Source: Oscillospiraceae bacterium (lineage in GTDB: Bacteria; Bacillota; Clostridia; Oscillospirales; Oscillospiraceae). Taken from it: 64,000 bases of DNA. How positions within the stretch are numbered: the first letter of the stretch is position 1; each line of letters starts with the position of its first letter. The translations under genes and the position numbers were made by a program. The notes under the pieces are model-generated. The model ran no database searches. It was not told the origin of the DNA and saw nothing but the letters and a program-made list of their open reading frames with translations. The stretch is from positions 1-64,000 of the forward strand of contig JAFQZI010000168.1 of the NCBI GenBank assembly GCA_017406005.1. The letters run 5' to 3'. Of the stretch, positions 34,460 to 43,598 are shown piece after piece.

Positions 34460-34519
34460 ACTATAGCACATAAACGTAACAAAGTCAACATAATTTTGAA
34501 ATAATTATGTTGACTTTGT
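34460..34519 (-). promoter_or_regulatory. Promoter with 17-bp perfect palindrome
   Basis: On the minus strand, TTGACT (34483-34488), 17-nt spacer, TATAGT (34460-34465), leading to the secreted-protein gene at 34422. The -35 box lies in the inner arm of a perfect 17-bp inverted repeat (34479-34495 and 34503-34519, ACAAAGTCAACATAATT) with a 7-nt loop. It could be an operator, or also serve as terminator of the metallophosphoesterase gene that ends at 34573. Confidence 0.6.
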
Positions 34520-34572
34520 ATGATTTTTGTTATTTTTGTAAAAATGAAGAAGTGAAAAACCGGAAGAACGCC

Positions 34573-35274
34573 TCAGGAATACAGGTAACCATCTATGTTC
34601 AGGGGTTTGAAATTCAGAAAATCTGCCGAAACAAGACGGAAGTCGGTGCCATTGTACCACCCGTTCCAGGCAATGGCATGGCTCTTCGCATGAAGATGCC
34701 CATAGAGGCAGAGTCGGACTTCATAGTCCCGTAACAGGGCAAGGATTTCTTCACACCGGTAATTTCTGGTGATGGGAGGATAGTGCAGAAAGACAAGCTT
34801 TTTTTGGTCTCCGGCCGCATCCAGGGATGCTTTCAGGCGCAGGACTTCTCTTGCCAGCAGCTTCTTATCATGCGCGTTTCCTTTTTCTTCCTCATAAAAC
34901 CAGCCCCTCGTTCCACACAGGGCATATTCTCCGAAAGGAATGCAGTTATTATGGAGGATAGAAAAATCGGAGAATCCGCTTTCCTGCAGAAAACCGTTGA
35001 TTTTTGCTGCCGTAGACCACCAGTAATCGTGGTTGCCTTTGACAAGAATCTTTTTTCCGGGCAGTGAATGAAGGAAAGCGAAATCTTCACGACAGTCCTC
35101 AAGCCCCATGCCCCAGCTAAGATCTCCGCAAAGAACACAGGTATCTTCCGCTGTCAGCGCAGAAAAACCTTCCGCAAGCTTTTGAGGATGGTTACGCCAG
35201 ACAGAACCGAAAACATCCATCGGCTTGTCTGCTGATAGTGAAAGATGGAGATCACCGATTGCAAAGAGCGACAT
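34573..35274 (-). CDS. Calcineurin-like metallophosphoesterase
   Basis: 233 residues with all dimetal phosphoesterase blocks in order: GDLHLS (7-12), GDLSWGMG (about 50-57), GNHDYWW (about 80-86), FLHYPP and YGHLHAKSH near the C-terminus. It belongs to the group of short, soluble bacterial phosphohydrolases close to YkuE-like and UDP-sugar or nucleotide hydrolases; the substrate is not evident. It is the last gene of the lepB-rbgA-rnhB-yraN run (42-nt gap to yraN-like) and may be cotranscribed. Length and start are normal. Confidence 0.85.
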   Translation of the reverse strand: MSLFAIGDLHLSLSADKPMDVFGSVWRNHPQKLAEGFSALTAEDTCVLCGDLSWGMGLEDCREDFAFLHSLPGKKILVKGNHDYWWSTAAKINGFLQESGFSDFSILHNNCIPFGEYALCGTRGWFYEEEKGNAHDKKLLAREVLRLKASLDAAGDQKKLVFLHYPPITRNYRCEEILALLRDYEVRLCLYGHLHAKSHAIAWNGWYNGTDFRLVSADFLNFKPLNIDGYLYS

Positions 35275-35316
35275 AAATAAACCTCCAGGGTACAGAGTAC
35301 AGGAGACAGAAAACCA

Positions 35317-35688
35317 TCAGGAAAAAGCGTCGCGAAGGAGGCGAATGTAAATCTTACCGTAAGGACCGTCAGGGATATAGACTTCAACAACATCAAAACG
35401 CGGCTGCAACTCAGTCGGATGCCGGGATATCCAGTATTTAGCAGCAAGTATAATCCGTTTCTGTTTGGAATGTGTAACAAACTCGCGTGCTTCACCATGA
35501 TCCGCATTTTTGCGAAGTTTGACTTCCACAAAGGCAAGGCATTCTCCTTCCTGGGCAATGATATCAATCTCACCGAGGCGGCAGGAGAAATTTCGCTGAA
35601 GAAGCTTGAAGCCTTTCTTTGACAGAAAGGCTGCAGCAGCGTCTTCACCAAAAGACCCAAGATTCTGTTTATTCATTCCGAATTCCAT
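35317..35688 (-). CDS. UPF0102 / YraN-family protein
   Basis: About 123 residues. LGSFGEDAAAAFLSKKGFKLLQRNF and LGEIDIIAQEGECLAFVEVKLRKN are the UPF0102 signature, with the Glu-Asp...Glu-Val-Lys arrangement of the Holliday-resolvase-like nuclease fold. Family function is unproven. The start at 35688 overlaps the rnhB stop as TGATG, which implies coupled translation; an ATG four codons later (35676, MNKQNLG) matches the usual family N-terminus equally well. The rnhB-yraN order is common in Bacillota. Confidence 0.85.
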   Translation of the reverse strand: MEFGMNKQNLGSFGEDAAAAFLSKKGFKLLQRNFSCRLGEIDIIAQEGECLAFVEVKLRKNADHGEAREFVTHSKQKRIILAAKYWISRHPTELQPRFDVVEVYIPDGPYGKIYIRLLRDAFS

Positions 35689-36272
35689 CAGTGCATTTTT
35701 TTCAGGAAACTGGGGCGATGAATCGGACAAGGGCCGTAATCATGAAGCGCAGCATAATGCTGCACCGTCCCATAGCCTTTGTGATTTTCAAACCCGTACT
35801 GAGGATACTGCTTCGCCATAGAAAGCATATAACGGTCCCTTGTCACTTTGGCAAGGACTGAGGCGGCCGCAATATCGGCACAGAGAGAATCCCCTTTCAC
35901 AACACAACGGGACGGAATGCTGATGCCGGAATTGCGGTTTCCGTCAATCAGGGCGAGAGCAGGCTGCGGAACAAGCTGTTCTATGGCACGGTTCATCGCA
36001 AGGAAGGTTGCATTGAGGATGTTGAGAGACTCTATCTCTTCAACAGATGCAAAAGCGATGCCGAAAGTGATGGCTGAGCTGACGATGATCTCATAGAGTT
36101 CTTCCCGCTTCTGCGGAGAGAGCTTTTTGGAATCATCCAGACCGGGAATTTCGAGTCCAACAGGAAGAATGCAAGCCGCTGCACAGACAGGGCCTGCCAG
36201 AGGGCCGCGGCCTGCCTCGTCGACCCCACAGACGTTGACAATCCCGTCTGAATAGAATGTTTTATCTTTCAT
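35688..36272 (-). CDS. rnhB: Ribonuclease HII
   Basis: 194 residues; removes RNA from RNA-DNA hybrids and single ribonucleotides from DNA. Catalytic acidic residues are visible: Asp18-Glu19 in VDEAGRGPLAGPV, the Asp in LIDGN and the Asp in DIAAASVLAKVTRD. DDSKKLS and the C-terminal YGFENHKGYGT are also typical. The N-terminus is short, without the extra domain of RNase HIII. It overlaps rbgA by 4 nt at its start (36269-36272) and yraN-like at its stop, indicating a tightly packed operon. Confidence 0.95.
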   Translation of the reverse strand: MKDKTFYSDGIVNVCGVDEAGRGPLAGPVCAAACILPVGLEIPGLDDSKKLSPQKREELYEIIVSSAITFGIAFASVEEIESLNILNATFLAMNRAIEQLVPQPALALIDGNRNSGISIPSRCVVKGDSLCADIAAASVLAKVTRDRYMLSMAKQYPQYGFENHKGYGTVQHYAALHDYGPCPIHRPSFLKKMH

Positions 36273-37156
36273 TCTTCTGTCTTCTCTCCAGGGCGCTCAA
36301 GTGTCAGACGGCCGAGTTTGCCCTCGTGATACTCTTTGAGAAGGGTATTGGCCATACGGGTGAGGTCTGCTTCTCCGCGGGAGATGAGGAACCCTCTTCT
36401 GAGCGCAGCAGATTCCAGAAGTTCATATCCGTTGGAAGACAGGGAAGTGTCTATTTTATATCGTTCAGCCAGGGCGGCAGGATAAAAGTCCCTAAGGCGA
36501 ATCATAAAATTGGCCGCCAGAGTTTCTACATCAAAGACGTCTGTTTTTATGGCATTGGTGACTGCAAGAAGTTCCCCGACTTCCTGGCTGTCAAACTTCG
36601 GCCATAGAATACCGGGAGTATCCAGGAGGTCAATCCCTTCGGAGAGGGTTATCCACTGTTTACCACGCGTCACTCCCGGCTTGTCAGAGGCAAGTGCCGC
36701 TTTCCGTCCCGCAATCTTGTTGATCAGAGTCGATTTGCCGACATTCGGGATCCCGAGGATCATGATGCGAAGGGCACGGCCAGCCTGCCCTTTTTCTTCA
36801 TATGCTTTCAGTCTGTCCGCAAGGAGCCGCCGCACTGCCGGAATGAAAGCACTCACACCTTTTCCGGAACGGGCGTCCGTCTCTAAGACTGCAACACCGG
36901 ATTCTTCCAGATCAGAATGCCAAAGCGCTGTAGCGGAAGGATCTGCAAGATCACAGCGATTCATCACCACCAGATGAGGCTTACCCTCAGAAAGGCGTCT
37001 GATATCCGGATTGGCACTGGCATACGGGATACGGGCATCCAGTACTTCGCATACCGCATCTACCAGAGAAATATTTTCCTCGATCATGCGGCGGGCCTTT
37101 GTCATGTGCCCCGGATACCACTGGATATTCAGTTTTTCATAAGAGGAATCCGACAT
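36269..37156 (-). CDS. rbgA: Ribosome biogenesis GTPase YlqF/RbgA
   Basis: 295 residues; a circularly permuted GTPase needed for late 50S assembly. WYPGHMTKA (13-21) is the family's N-terminal signature. The G motifs come in permuted order: G4 MNRCDLAD (an NRCD in place of NKxD), then G1 GIPNVGKST, G3 DTPGILWP. The C-terminal RbgA helical domain includes ALRRGFLISRGEADL. The position between lepB and rnhB matches the common Bacillota arrangement. The start overlaps the lepB stop. Confidence 0.95.
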   Translation of the reverse strand: MSDSSYEKLNIQWYPGHMTKARRMIEENISLVDAVCEVLDARIPYASANPDIRRLSEGKPHLVVMNRCDLADPSATALWHSDLEESGVAVLETDARSGKGVSAFIPAVRRLLADRLKAYEEKGQAGRALRIMILGIPNVGKSTLINKIAGRKAALASDKPGVTRGKQWITLSEGIDLLDTPGILWPKFDSQEVGELLAVTNAIKTDVFDVETLAANFMIRLRDFYPAALAERYKIDTSLSSNGYELLESAALRRGFLISRGEADLTRMANTLLKEYHEGKLGRLTLERPGEKTEE

Positions 37157-37713
37157 CAGTAGACAGAACCGAAGGAATCAATCGGGAAGATAACCATATA
37201 GACTTTTCCGAGAATCAGGCGGCTGTCAACCATGCCGATTTCCTTTTTCCGGCTGTCGGTAGACATATTGCGGTTATCACCCATACAGAAAACACAGCCC
37301 TTCGGAACCGTCTGCGGGCCGATAAAATCAAGCTTGGTGCGGGTCAGATCGTTGATATAGTCTTCTTCAAGAGGCTCGCCGTCTACATAGACAACACCGT
37401 TTTCGAAATCCATATTGATAACCTGATCTTCAGTGGCAATCACACGCTTGACAAGGGCTTTGTTAGGATTGTACTGATCTTTTTTAAAGACAACGATATC
37501 TCCCGCTTTCGGCTTATAGAACAAGCCGGAAACCAGCATCTTGTCGGCATTCTGGAGTGTCGGGACCATGGAAGTTCCCTTTACGTCAATCACCCGCACA
37601 AAAAACAGAAAAAGCACAACACAAACCGCAAGGGCAACAATCAGGCACTGAATCCATTCGTAGGTGCTTTTGTTGTTTTTTGCAATCAATTCTTCTTTGC
37701 TCATAACATTCAC
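37156..37713 (-). CDS. lepB: Type I signal peptidase
   Basis: 185 residues. One N-terminal membrane helix (about 20-40) anchors an extracellular catalytic domain with Ser48 in GTSMVPTL, the general-base Lys89 in ALVKRVIA and the conserved VFCMGDNRNMSTDSR box. It cleaves signal peptides of secreted proteins, several of which are encoded in this window. It is the first gene of the lepB-rbgA-rnhB-yraN operon, read from a promoter whose -10 overlaps that of the divergent glycosyltransferase gene. An ATG three codons in (MSKEEL) is an alternative start. Confidence 0.95.
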   Translation of the reverse strand: MNVMSKEELIAKNNKSTYEWIQCLIVALAVCVVLFLFFVRVIDVKGTSMVPTLQNADKMLVSGLFYKPKAGDIVVFKKDQYNPNKALVKRVIATEDQVINMDFENGVVYVDGEPLEEDYINDLTRTKLDFIGPQTVPKGCVFCMGDNRNMSTDSRKKEIGMVDSRLILGKVYMVIFPIDSFGSVY

Positions 37714-37752
37714 CGTGATTTCTAAAAATTAGGAACGGATGAGAAGACATCC

Positions 37753-37781
37753 TTGCATGAAAAGCGGAGATATTATATAAT
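37753..37781 (+). promoter_or_regulatory. Promoter of the plus-strand GT2 gene
   Basis: TTGCAT (37753-37758), 17-nt spacer, TATAAT (37776-37781). Its -10 overlaps the -10 of the divergent lepB promoter. Confidence 0.7.
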
Positions 37782-37800
37782 TTATTTCAATATTTGTAAA
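37772..37800 (-). promoter_or_regulatory. Promoter of the lepB operon
   Basis: On the minus strand, TTTACA (37795-37800), 17-nt spacer, TATAAT (37772-37777). It shares bases 37776-37777 with the opposing -10 box, so the two polymerases cannot bind at once. Confidence 0.7.
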
Positions 37801-37837
37801 GACAATATTAGGACACAGGAGTTCGGGAGGCAGAGGT

Positions 37838-38830
37838 ATGATAAAACTGAGTATTGTGGTGCCGGTTTACAATGTGGAAAAGTATCTTAGAGAATGCTTG
37901 GATTCTGCAATCGTTCCGGGAATGGATGGATATGAAATCGTTTGTGTGAACGACGGCTCAACGGATAGTTCCCCCGAAATTCTGGAAGAATACCGGGAGC
38001 GTTATCCAGAGCTGATCCGGGTTGTCCATACAGAGAACCAGGGTTTGGGGGCTGCCAGCAACAATGGTGTTGCCGCATCAAGAGGAGAATACATCGCTTT
38101 TCTGGACAGCGATGATTCATTAACTGATAAAGCAATTGAAGAGATGCTGGACATCTGCAATTTTGGAGATGATATTTATATTTTTAACTTTGCATCTGTT
38201 ACCGATGAAGGAAGGCTGATAAGTATCAATAAAGGCTGCAACCATCGGGGAGAAGGCGCGTTCACCTTAGAAAGCTATCCCGAGATCCTTTTTGAACTAC
38301 CTTCACGCGCAAATAAAATTTTCCGCCAAAGCCTCTTTGAAAGCAACGGAATCTTTTACCCCAGCCCTGTATGGTTCGAAGATTACAGAACGAATCCAAA
38401 GCTATATCCTTTTTGTCGCTCCATTCGATATGTGGACAAAGACTGGTACAATTATCGACAGCAACCTGAATCTATTACACATGTAAAAAACACGGAAAGA
38501 AATTTGGAGATCATTGATGCTGCAGAAGATCTGCTTGGATTTTATCATAAGATAGGACTATTTGAAAAATATAGTGCAGAGTTGGAATATTCTGTTTTTT
38601 ACAATGTGCTGCTGACTTCATCAGACCGTGTAAATCTGATAGATCCGACGAGTGAAGTTCAGGAAAAGCTGCTGGAATACACAAAATCTCGATTTCCGGA
38701 TTATGAGAAAAACAGGTATTTCCTACAGATGAATAAAAAATACAAACTTCTACATTTTCTGATCAAAAACAAACAGCACAAGGCTTTAAATATAGTATTA
38801 AAAGCAAACAATATCGTCAAAAAAAAATAG
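37838..38830 (+). CDS. Glycosyltransferase family 2
   Basis: 330 residues with a GT-A fold: KLSIVVPVYNVEKYL at the N-terminus, VNDGSTD (nucleotide-binding) and AFLDSDDS (DxD metal site near 95). The C-terminal 120 residues are a mixed helical extension common in EPS and teichoic-acid GT2s. There are no membrane helices. It is the only plus-strand gene of the glycan cassette and has its own promoter and terminator. A GGGAGG ribosome binding site precedes the ATG. Codon usage is AT-rich compared with the flanking housekeeping genes, especially in the 3' half. Confidence 0.92.
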   Translation: MIKLSIVVPVYNVEKYLRECLDSAIVPGMDGYEIVCVNDGSTDSSPEILEEYRERYPELIRVVHTENQGLGAASNNGVAASRGEYIAFLDSDDSLTDKAIEEMLDICNFGDDIYIFNFASVTDEGRLISINKGCNHRGEGAFTLESYPEILFELPSRANKIFRQSLFESNGIFYPSPVWFEDYRTNPKLYPFCRSIRYVDKDWYNYRQQPESITHVKNTERNLEIIDAAEDLLGFYHKIGLFEKYSAELEYSVFYNVLLTSSDRVNLIDPTSEVQEKLLEYTKSRFPDYEKNRYFLQMNKKYKLLHFLIKNKQHKALNIVLKANNIVKKK

Positions 38831-38850
38831 CCCTCACGGGCTATTTTTTT
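38822..38850. terminator. Bidirectional terminator between convergent GT2 genes
   Basis: Stem AAAAAATAGCCC (38822-38833) with GGGCTATTTTTT (38838-38849), TCAC loop. A-rich and T-rich flanks make it functional on both strands; the first arm overlaps the plus-strand stop codon. Confidence 0.9.
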
Positions 38851-38907
38851 ATTATATCCGTCAGACCGTCAGGTCGACAGACACCGTCCCCCGCAAGGGG
38901 ATTATTA

Positions 38908-39843
38908 TCACAAGAAAGACTTTGCTTTGAGGATAATCTGGGAAATGTTTTCCTGTCCTTTGTAGTTCAGCTTCATGATAATACGGCGGTTTCTAGTTTC
39001 TGCCTGGTAGGTTTCGCAGGCATCGAGATCCGGAATATGTGTCTTTACATAGTCACGAAGGGTACGTATGACCTTCTTTTTATCCAGACTATTCTGGAGA
39101 TTGACACGCTTGATAGCATCGACAAGGATATGGTTGATGATAAAAAATTCAACCGCATCTTTTCCTTTTTCCCCCGCAAAGGCAGCCACTTCATCCATCA
39201 CCGTCAGAATGTCAAGATTCTTAACGGCATTTTGATTACGCATGGTGGATGGATGAGACGCACGGTAATAATACAGCGGTTCATCCAGGAAAACCGTTTT
39301 CTGTGATAACAGCAGTAGTTTGGCGGAAAAAGCAAAATCTTCATACCAGACGCCTTCCGGGAAACGGATGCTCCCTATAAGGCTGCGGCGGAAAATCTTA
39401 TTCCAGACAGAACCGGCAGCCGAAATATCCGTCCCCTGTGGGCGGGCATTCATAACAGTCATTTCAGTGCCCGAAACGCTGTAAGCATTGCAGACTGCGA
39501 TATCAGCATCCGACTCTTCCGCCACTCCCAGAAGGCGAGCATACATGTCATCCGCCACCCAGTCATCACTGTCGGCAAAGCCGATATAATCCCCTTGAGC
39601 TACATCAAGTGCAAGGTTACGGGCATGGCCTTGCCCGCCGTTCTCTGTATCGATAATCTCAATGATATCTGGGTTCTCGATCAGAAAACGCTGCATGACA
39701 TCGAGAGACTGATCGGTAGAACCGTCGTTCACCAAAAGAATCTCAAAGTCATCATCCGGAATCGGCTGTGCGAGAAGGGAGTTGACGCATTGCTCAATAT
39801 AACCAGCTGTATTGTAGACAGGAACAATGATTGAAATCTTCAT
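38908..39843 (-). CDS. Glycosyltransferase family 2
   Basis: 311 residues. The GT-A core has KISIIVPVYNTAGYIEQCV, VNDGSTDQS and GFADSDDW (DxD). RFPEGVWYEDFAFSAKLLL is the acceptor-side motif typical of GT2 enzymes of capsule and teichoic-acid clusters. It is a paralogue of the convergent GT2 at 37838 but clearly different in sequence. It is the last gene of the minus-strand glycan operon, which ends at the shared terminator at 38822-38850. Sugar donor unknown. Confidence 0.92.
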   Translation of the reverse strand: MKISIIVPVYNTAGYIEQCVNSLLAQPIPDDDFEILLVNDGSTDQSLDVMQRFLIENPDIIEIIDTENGGQGHARNLALDVAQGDYIGFADSDDWVADDMYARLLGVAEESDADIAVCNAYSVSGTEMTVMNARPQGTDISAAGSVWNKIFRRSLIGSIRFPEGVWYEDFAFSAKLLLLSQKTVFLDEPLYYYRASHPSTMRNQNAVKNLDILTVMDEVAAFAGEKGKDAVEFFIINHILVDAIKRVNLQNSLDKKKVIRTLRDYVKTHIPDLDACETYQAETRNRRIIMKLNYKGQENISQIILKAKSFL

Positions 39844-39891
39844 AGAAATAATTTTTAAATATTCTGTTGATGGTAAGTTATAAACGGGTAA

Positions 39892-41361
39892 TTATAATGA
39901 TGAACTATTTTCGACAGACGGGAGTTTTGTCCAATACCAAATCTGTGCAATCACAAGGGAAAGATAAATGGATGCGTTTGGTCGGCGCAGAAGAGCACCG
40001 GAAAAACCTGCAAGGCCGATCTGAAGCACAAAGCAGAAAAACAAAGTGAAGTTCAGAGGAGTTAAACTTTCCCGGAAACGAAGGATCAAAATCCGGATGA
40101 TCCTTAAAAAGAGATATACTGTGACAAAGATGTACGATGCAATGCCGACATATCCGTAATAATAATAAATGGCATCCCAATCATTTTCCAGATCTTCATA
40201 AGCGTGATGAATATTGCCAAACTCAAAACCGAATAAACGCGTTTGAAAATCACTGTCTTCAAAAATAAAACTGGCATTCAAACGTTTCATAACGCGAGCA
40301 TCATCCAAAACTTCCGCACTGATGATGCCATCCATCGCGCGAATAACCCTGTCAATCCCAAACCGGTACCTCATGCTCTCGACGGTGTGAGAGATAAATC
40401 CTGCATAATAAACAGTGAGCTTCTCATGTACGACAGGATCGGACATTTTCTCTTCCAACGTCATATCATAAATACTATATCCAAGATCTGCCATATCTTC
40501 GACAAATTTCTGCTCAACATTGTTATATGCAGCATTCTTCAGCTCTTCCATTTTACAACGCGGGGTAAACGGATAAATCATCAGAGTAACCGCAAAAAGC
40601 ACAGCAAATTCTATGATAAGGAGGTTGGTAAAACGATTATTCTTCTTTTTTAGCAGAAATGAACGCAATGCCATGAAAATCGGGAATCCTGCCGTGATTG
40701 CAAGAAGTGTGAGGTAACAGGAGGTCGTAGCGTTGGTAATCATAGCCGCGAAAATCAAAAGAGGAAGAATGAACTTTATCCAGCTAACGCGTGTGGAGAA
40801 AGCCCCAAAAGCAGTAAAAACAGCTAAAGACGAAAGAATATCACTGTGGCAACATCGGTTGTTTTCCGTAACCCATCCAGAAATACCAAGATGTTCTAGC
40901 ACATAAGTTGGCATATATGTGTGCGTAGCTGCCGAGAGAATAATGACAATTCCGGTAATAAATGCACTAAGGTATATTCCTTTTACAATCTGATTCTGCT
41001 TATGAACATCGTCTGCAAGTGCACAAAATGAGATTGCTAAAACCGGCATAGAGGCTGCACGGGCAATGTACTGAAAATCTGCTACCATCCCTGTATAACC
41101 GATCCGAAAGCTGTTGAGAATATGCAATCCGAAAACAAAAATTAGGATACCCGAGAAAAGCCACATTGACGGTGTACGCCTTTTATAAAATGCAAAGATA
41201 TATACCCCCACCATCATCAGCAGGCGAATTATCCCAGCTATTGTTCCTGATTCACTCTGTGTCCAAAATGCAAGCACATCCAGCAGTGGTTGCAACAAGA
41301 CAAAAAACAGAATCCGATTGTTTTTAATTATTTCAATGATTCTTTGTTTTTGCATATTCAC
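39892..41361 (-). CDS. O-antigen ligase/polymerase-like membrane protein
   Basis: 489 residues with about ten to twelve hydrophobic segments and one large extracellular loop (roughly 260-400) rich in charged residues, the Wzy/WaaL arrangement. RMKRLNASFI, FEFGNIHHAYEDLENDWDAIYYYYGYVG before the last helices fits O-antigen ligase-family proteins in Gram-positive capsule clusters. It probably polymerises or transfers lipid-linked repeat units outside the membrane. It lies 48 nt upstream of the GT2 gene and 6 nt downstream of the SGNH gene. Sequence conservation in this class is low, so ligase and polymerase cannot be told apart. Confidence 0.75.
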   Translation of the reverse strand: MNMQKQRIIEIIKNNRILFFVLLQPLLDVLAFWTQSESGTIAGIIRLLMMVGVYIFAFYKRRTPSMWLFSGILIFVFGLHILNSFRIGYTGMVADFQYIARAASMPVLAISFCALADDVHKQNQIVKGIYLSAFITGIVIILSAATHTYMPTYVLEHLGISGWVTENNRCCHSDILSSLAVFTAFGAFSTRVSWIKFILPLLIFAAMITNATTSCYLTLLAITAGFPIFMALRSFLLKKKNNRFTNLLIIEFAVLFAVTLMIYPFTPRCKMEELKNAAYNNVEQKFVEDMADLGYSIYDMTLEEKMSDPVVHEKLTVYYAGFISHTVESMRYRFGIDRVIRAMDGIISAEVLDDARVMKRLNASFIFEDSDFQTRLFGFEFGNIHHAYEDLENDWDAIYYYYGYVGIASYIFVTVYLFLRIIRILILRFRESLTPLNFTLFFCFVLQIGLAGFSGALLRRPNASIYLSLVIAQIWYWTKLPSVENSSSL

Positions 41362-41367
41362 CCCTTA

Positions 41368-42486
41368 TTATACGAGAGGCTCATCAAATATCCACGTATT
41401 ATACCGTGTCTCTAACCGATGATTCAAGTGCACCTGATTAACATAATCTGAAAGCAGACTATTCCGGTGGACCATCTCTTCAAGAAGCGTCGCATACACA
41501 ATATCACTTCCGTGGAACCCATCCAGATAATATTCATCAGTCAAACCCAAGAAAGAGACATCTGTGAAATCATAGTATTCAAATCCATATTTCTCAAATA
41601 CCTGAGCACAAGCAGACGGAATCTCAGAAAGATACTCATAGTTCCCACTCGAAACCATACGATGGTTTACAGTGGGAGCAAATGGTGCGGAAAAGCCTAC
41701 AGCATAAATATCGTGCTCGTTACAATAAGAAAGAAAACCATCTAATTGTCTCAATGTATCCGTATCTATATGCTCTCCGAACTCAAACCTGTTTACACCG
41801 TTATCAATCCTATCTATCGTGTCTTTGAAACGCAGTTCATTGGAAATAACAGGATCTCTATAGAACGCTGTATAAGAATATGACCCATCAGGTTCATATC
41901 CATCGCCATTTATTCTTCCGTTAAATCCATAGCACTCTGGATAATTATTCAAATCCCGAAAGGACCACTTTTTTTCCAAAAAATCTGAATACATATTTTT
42001 GATCATAGCCGGAAGGCTACGTTCAGTTTTTTTAATGGGAACATATAAATCAGAATAATCATTATAATGTTTATTCCATTCATCATTGAAAACCCAAGGG
42101 TCAAGTCCTATCAGGACTACTTCAGGGTCATACTTCAGATTATCCAGAAAATTCCTATATTCACTATAGTTCCCCTCGACAGCTCCACCGCAGTTATAAA
42201 AAGAAGTTAAAAAAAACTCACTTTTGAACTGCATAACACGACTTGTTCCCAAAGCAATAACATCTGCCTGATAATAATCTGCATTGGATCGTTTGTAATA
42301 GGGTGTCTGCTCATTATATCCCATTCCTATTGTACCAAACCGTTGATCTCGCTGAAGATCTATTGTTTTATCAAAAAAGCCAAATTCACGCGAATAAAAT
42401 CCAGGAAACAGAATTACTGCCGCCAGTACAAGAAGTGGAATCAGATAGAAAACTAGTTCATGTAAAAATCTTTTCATCTCTAACAA
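41368..42486 (-). CDS. SGNH-hydrolase-like (AlgJ/DltD-type) membrane-anchored protein
   Basis: 372 residues. One N-terminal membrane helix (about 8-30) precedes an extracellular domain with VIALGTSRVMQF (the GxS nucleophile block, near residue 75-85) and DGFHGSD near 320 (the Asp-x-x-His block), the two halves of an SGNH-type catalytic triad. Such proteins work with an MBOAT partner, encoded two genes upstream, to O-acylate extracellular polymers. Spacing of 6-9 nt to both neighbours shows an operon. The exact acyl group and polymer are unknown. Confidence 0.75.
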   Translation of the reverse strand: MLEMKRFLHELVFYLIPLLVLAAVILFPGFYSREFGFFDKTIDLQRDQRFGTIGMGYNEQTPYYKRSNADYYQADVIALGTSRVMQFKSEFFLTSFYNCGGAVEGNYSEYRNFLDNLKYDPEVVLIGLDPWVFNDEWNKHYNDYSDLYVPIKKTERSLPAMIKNMYSDFLEKKWSFRDLNNYPECYGFNGRINGDGYEPDGSYSYTAFYRDPVISNELRFKDTIDRIDNGVNRFEFGEHIDTDTLRQLDGFLSYCNEHDIYAVGFSAPFAPTVNHRMVSSGNYEYLSEIPSACAQVFEKYGFEYYDFTDVSFLGLTDEYYLDGFHGSDIVYATLLEEMVHRNSLLSDYVNQVHLNHRLETRYNTWIFDEPLV

Positions 42487-42495
42487 TCCAAAGCC

Positions 42496-43557
42496 TCATG
42501 GGTTCTTTTTTCTTTTACGCCCGACCGCAAAAGGCAGCCAATGGTTGATCAGGATAACTACAGGAACAAGCAAAATAGATACAAACAACGCCTCTGCCAA
42601 AGCGTAAAACACTGCCTCAGGGTGATAACCCCAAACGATCTCCAAATATTCAGGCTGGTTGATATGCTTCAAAACAGCCTGAATAAGGCTTTCAACTTTA
42701 CCATGCAAAGCATAATAAACAAGAGTATTGCCACCTATAAACCTGATATAGCAATTTGAAGGCAATTGCTTGCTCAAAGAGATTACTGCGGCACAACCTA
42801 AAAAGCAACGCGGATAATACAAAAGAAGTTCCACAGTCGAGGAAAATGTGGCCAATTCAGGCAGTAAAAGGCTCACGAATAAGTAACATGAGCAAAAAAG
42901 GAAACTCGTCTTCCAGCTGTTAATTCTGTCAAAAATCTGCTCATATCGAACTCTGAACAGATATCCAAGCACCATAAAAAACATCGCCTGAAACATGTAT
43001 TCCAGATGCCATGGTAATGAAATCGGAGAATTTGAATTGTCCCACAAAAAAAGACCTTTGCGTGTGTAGTGAGAAAAGAAGTAGCTTAGTGCGCAAAGTA
43101 TAAAGCTGATCGAAATCAGCACAAACTCCCTTTTCCCAGCTGGCAGGTTTGATTTTTCATAGGCACGAATAAAGAAGTAAAAAGGCAGAAAGGCAATAAA
43201 AAGTGCTGCCACATACCACATTTCACTACCGTGATACATGATCTGCAACATGTTTTGCCCCAACTCGAGTGCAAGAATCTCATGAGAGTTGAACGAATAG
43301 ATATGTGCCATTACAATGGTCAACGTACTGAAGAAAAACCATGGGATAAAAAGCTGGTTTATTTTTTTTTTCAGGAACTGAACGAATCCATCCCGATGGT
43401 TATAAACATATCCCGCTGCGAAAGAAAACATATTTAGGAAGAAAGGCTCTACAAGACGGTCCCAGACCGGCGTCACGAATTCGACATGCTCTGTCATCAC
43501 GGCAATCATGCAGAGAAACTTGACTGTGTCGATCCACTCGACCCGCTTTTTTCCCAT
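42496..43557 (-). CDS. Acyltransferase family 3 (membrane)
   Basis: 353 residues with about ten membrane helices. The N-terminus RVEWIDTVKFLCMIAVMTEHVEF carries the Acyl_transf_3 signature, with the His in the first helix region that is thought to be catalytic; WYVAALFIAFLPFYFF and LEYMFQAMFFMVLGYLF are typical later helices. It probably O-acetylates the sugars of the same cassette. It is separated by 41 nt from the MBOAT gene upstream. Two different acylation systems in one operon imply a doubly modified glycan. Confidence 0.85.
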   Translation of the reverse strand: MGKKRVEWIDTVKFLCMIAVMTEHVEFVTPVWDRLVEPFFLNMFSFAAGYVYNHRDGFVQFLKKKINQLFIPWFFFSTLTIVMAHIYSFNSHEILALELGQNMLQIMYHGSEMWYVAALFIAFLPFYFFIRAYEKSNLPAGKREFVLISISFILCALSYFFSHYTRKGLFLWDNSNSPISLPWHLEYMFQAMFFMVLGYLFRVRYEQIFDRINSWKTSFLFCSCYLFVSLLLPELATFSSTVELLLYYPRCFLGCAAVISLSKQLPSNCYIRFIGGNTLVYYALHGKVESLIQAVLKHINQPEYLEIVWGYHPEAVFYALAEALFVSILLVPVVILINHWLPFAVGRKRKKNP

Positions 43558-43598
43558 CGCTTCCGAACCCTCCCCTGACCGCTGTCAGGTAATTCATG

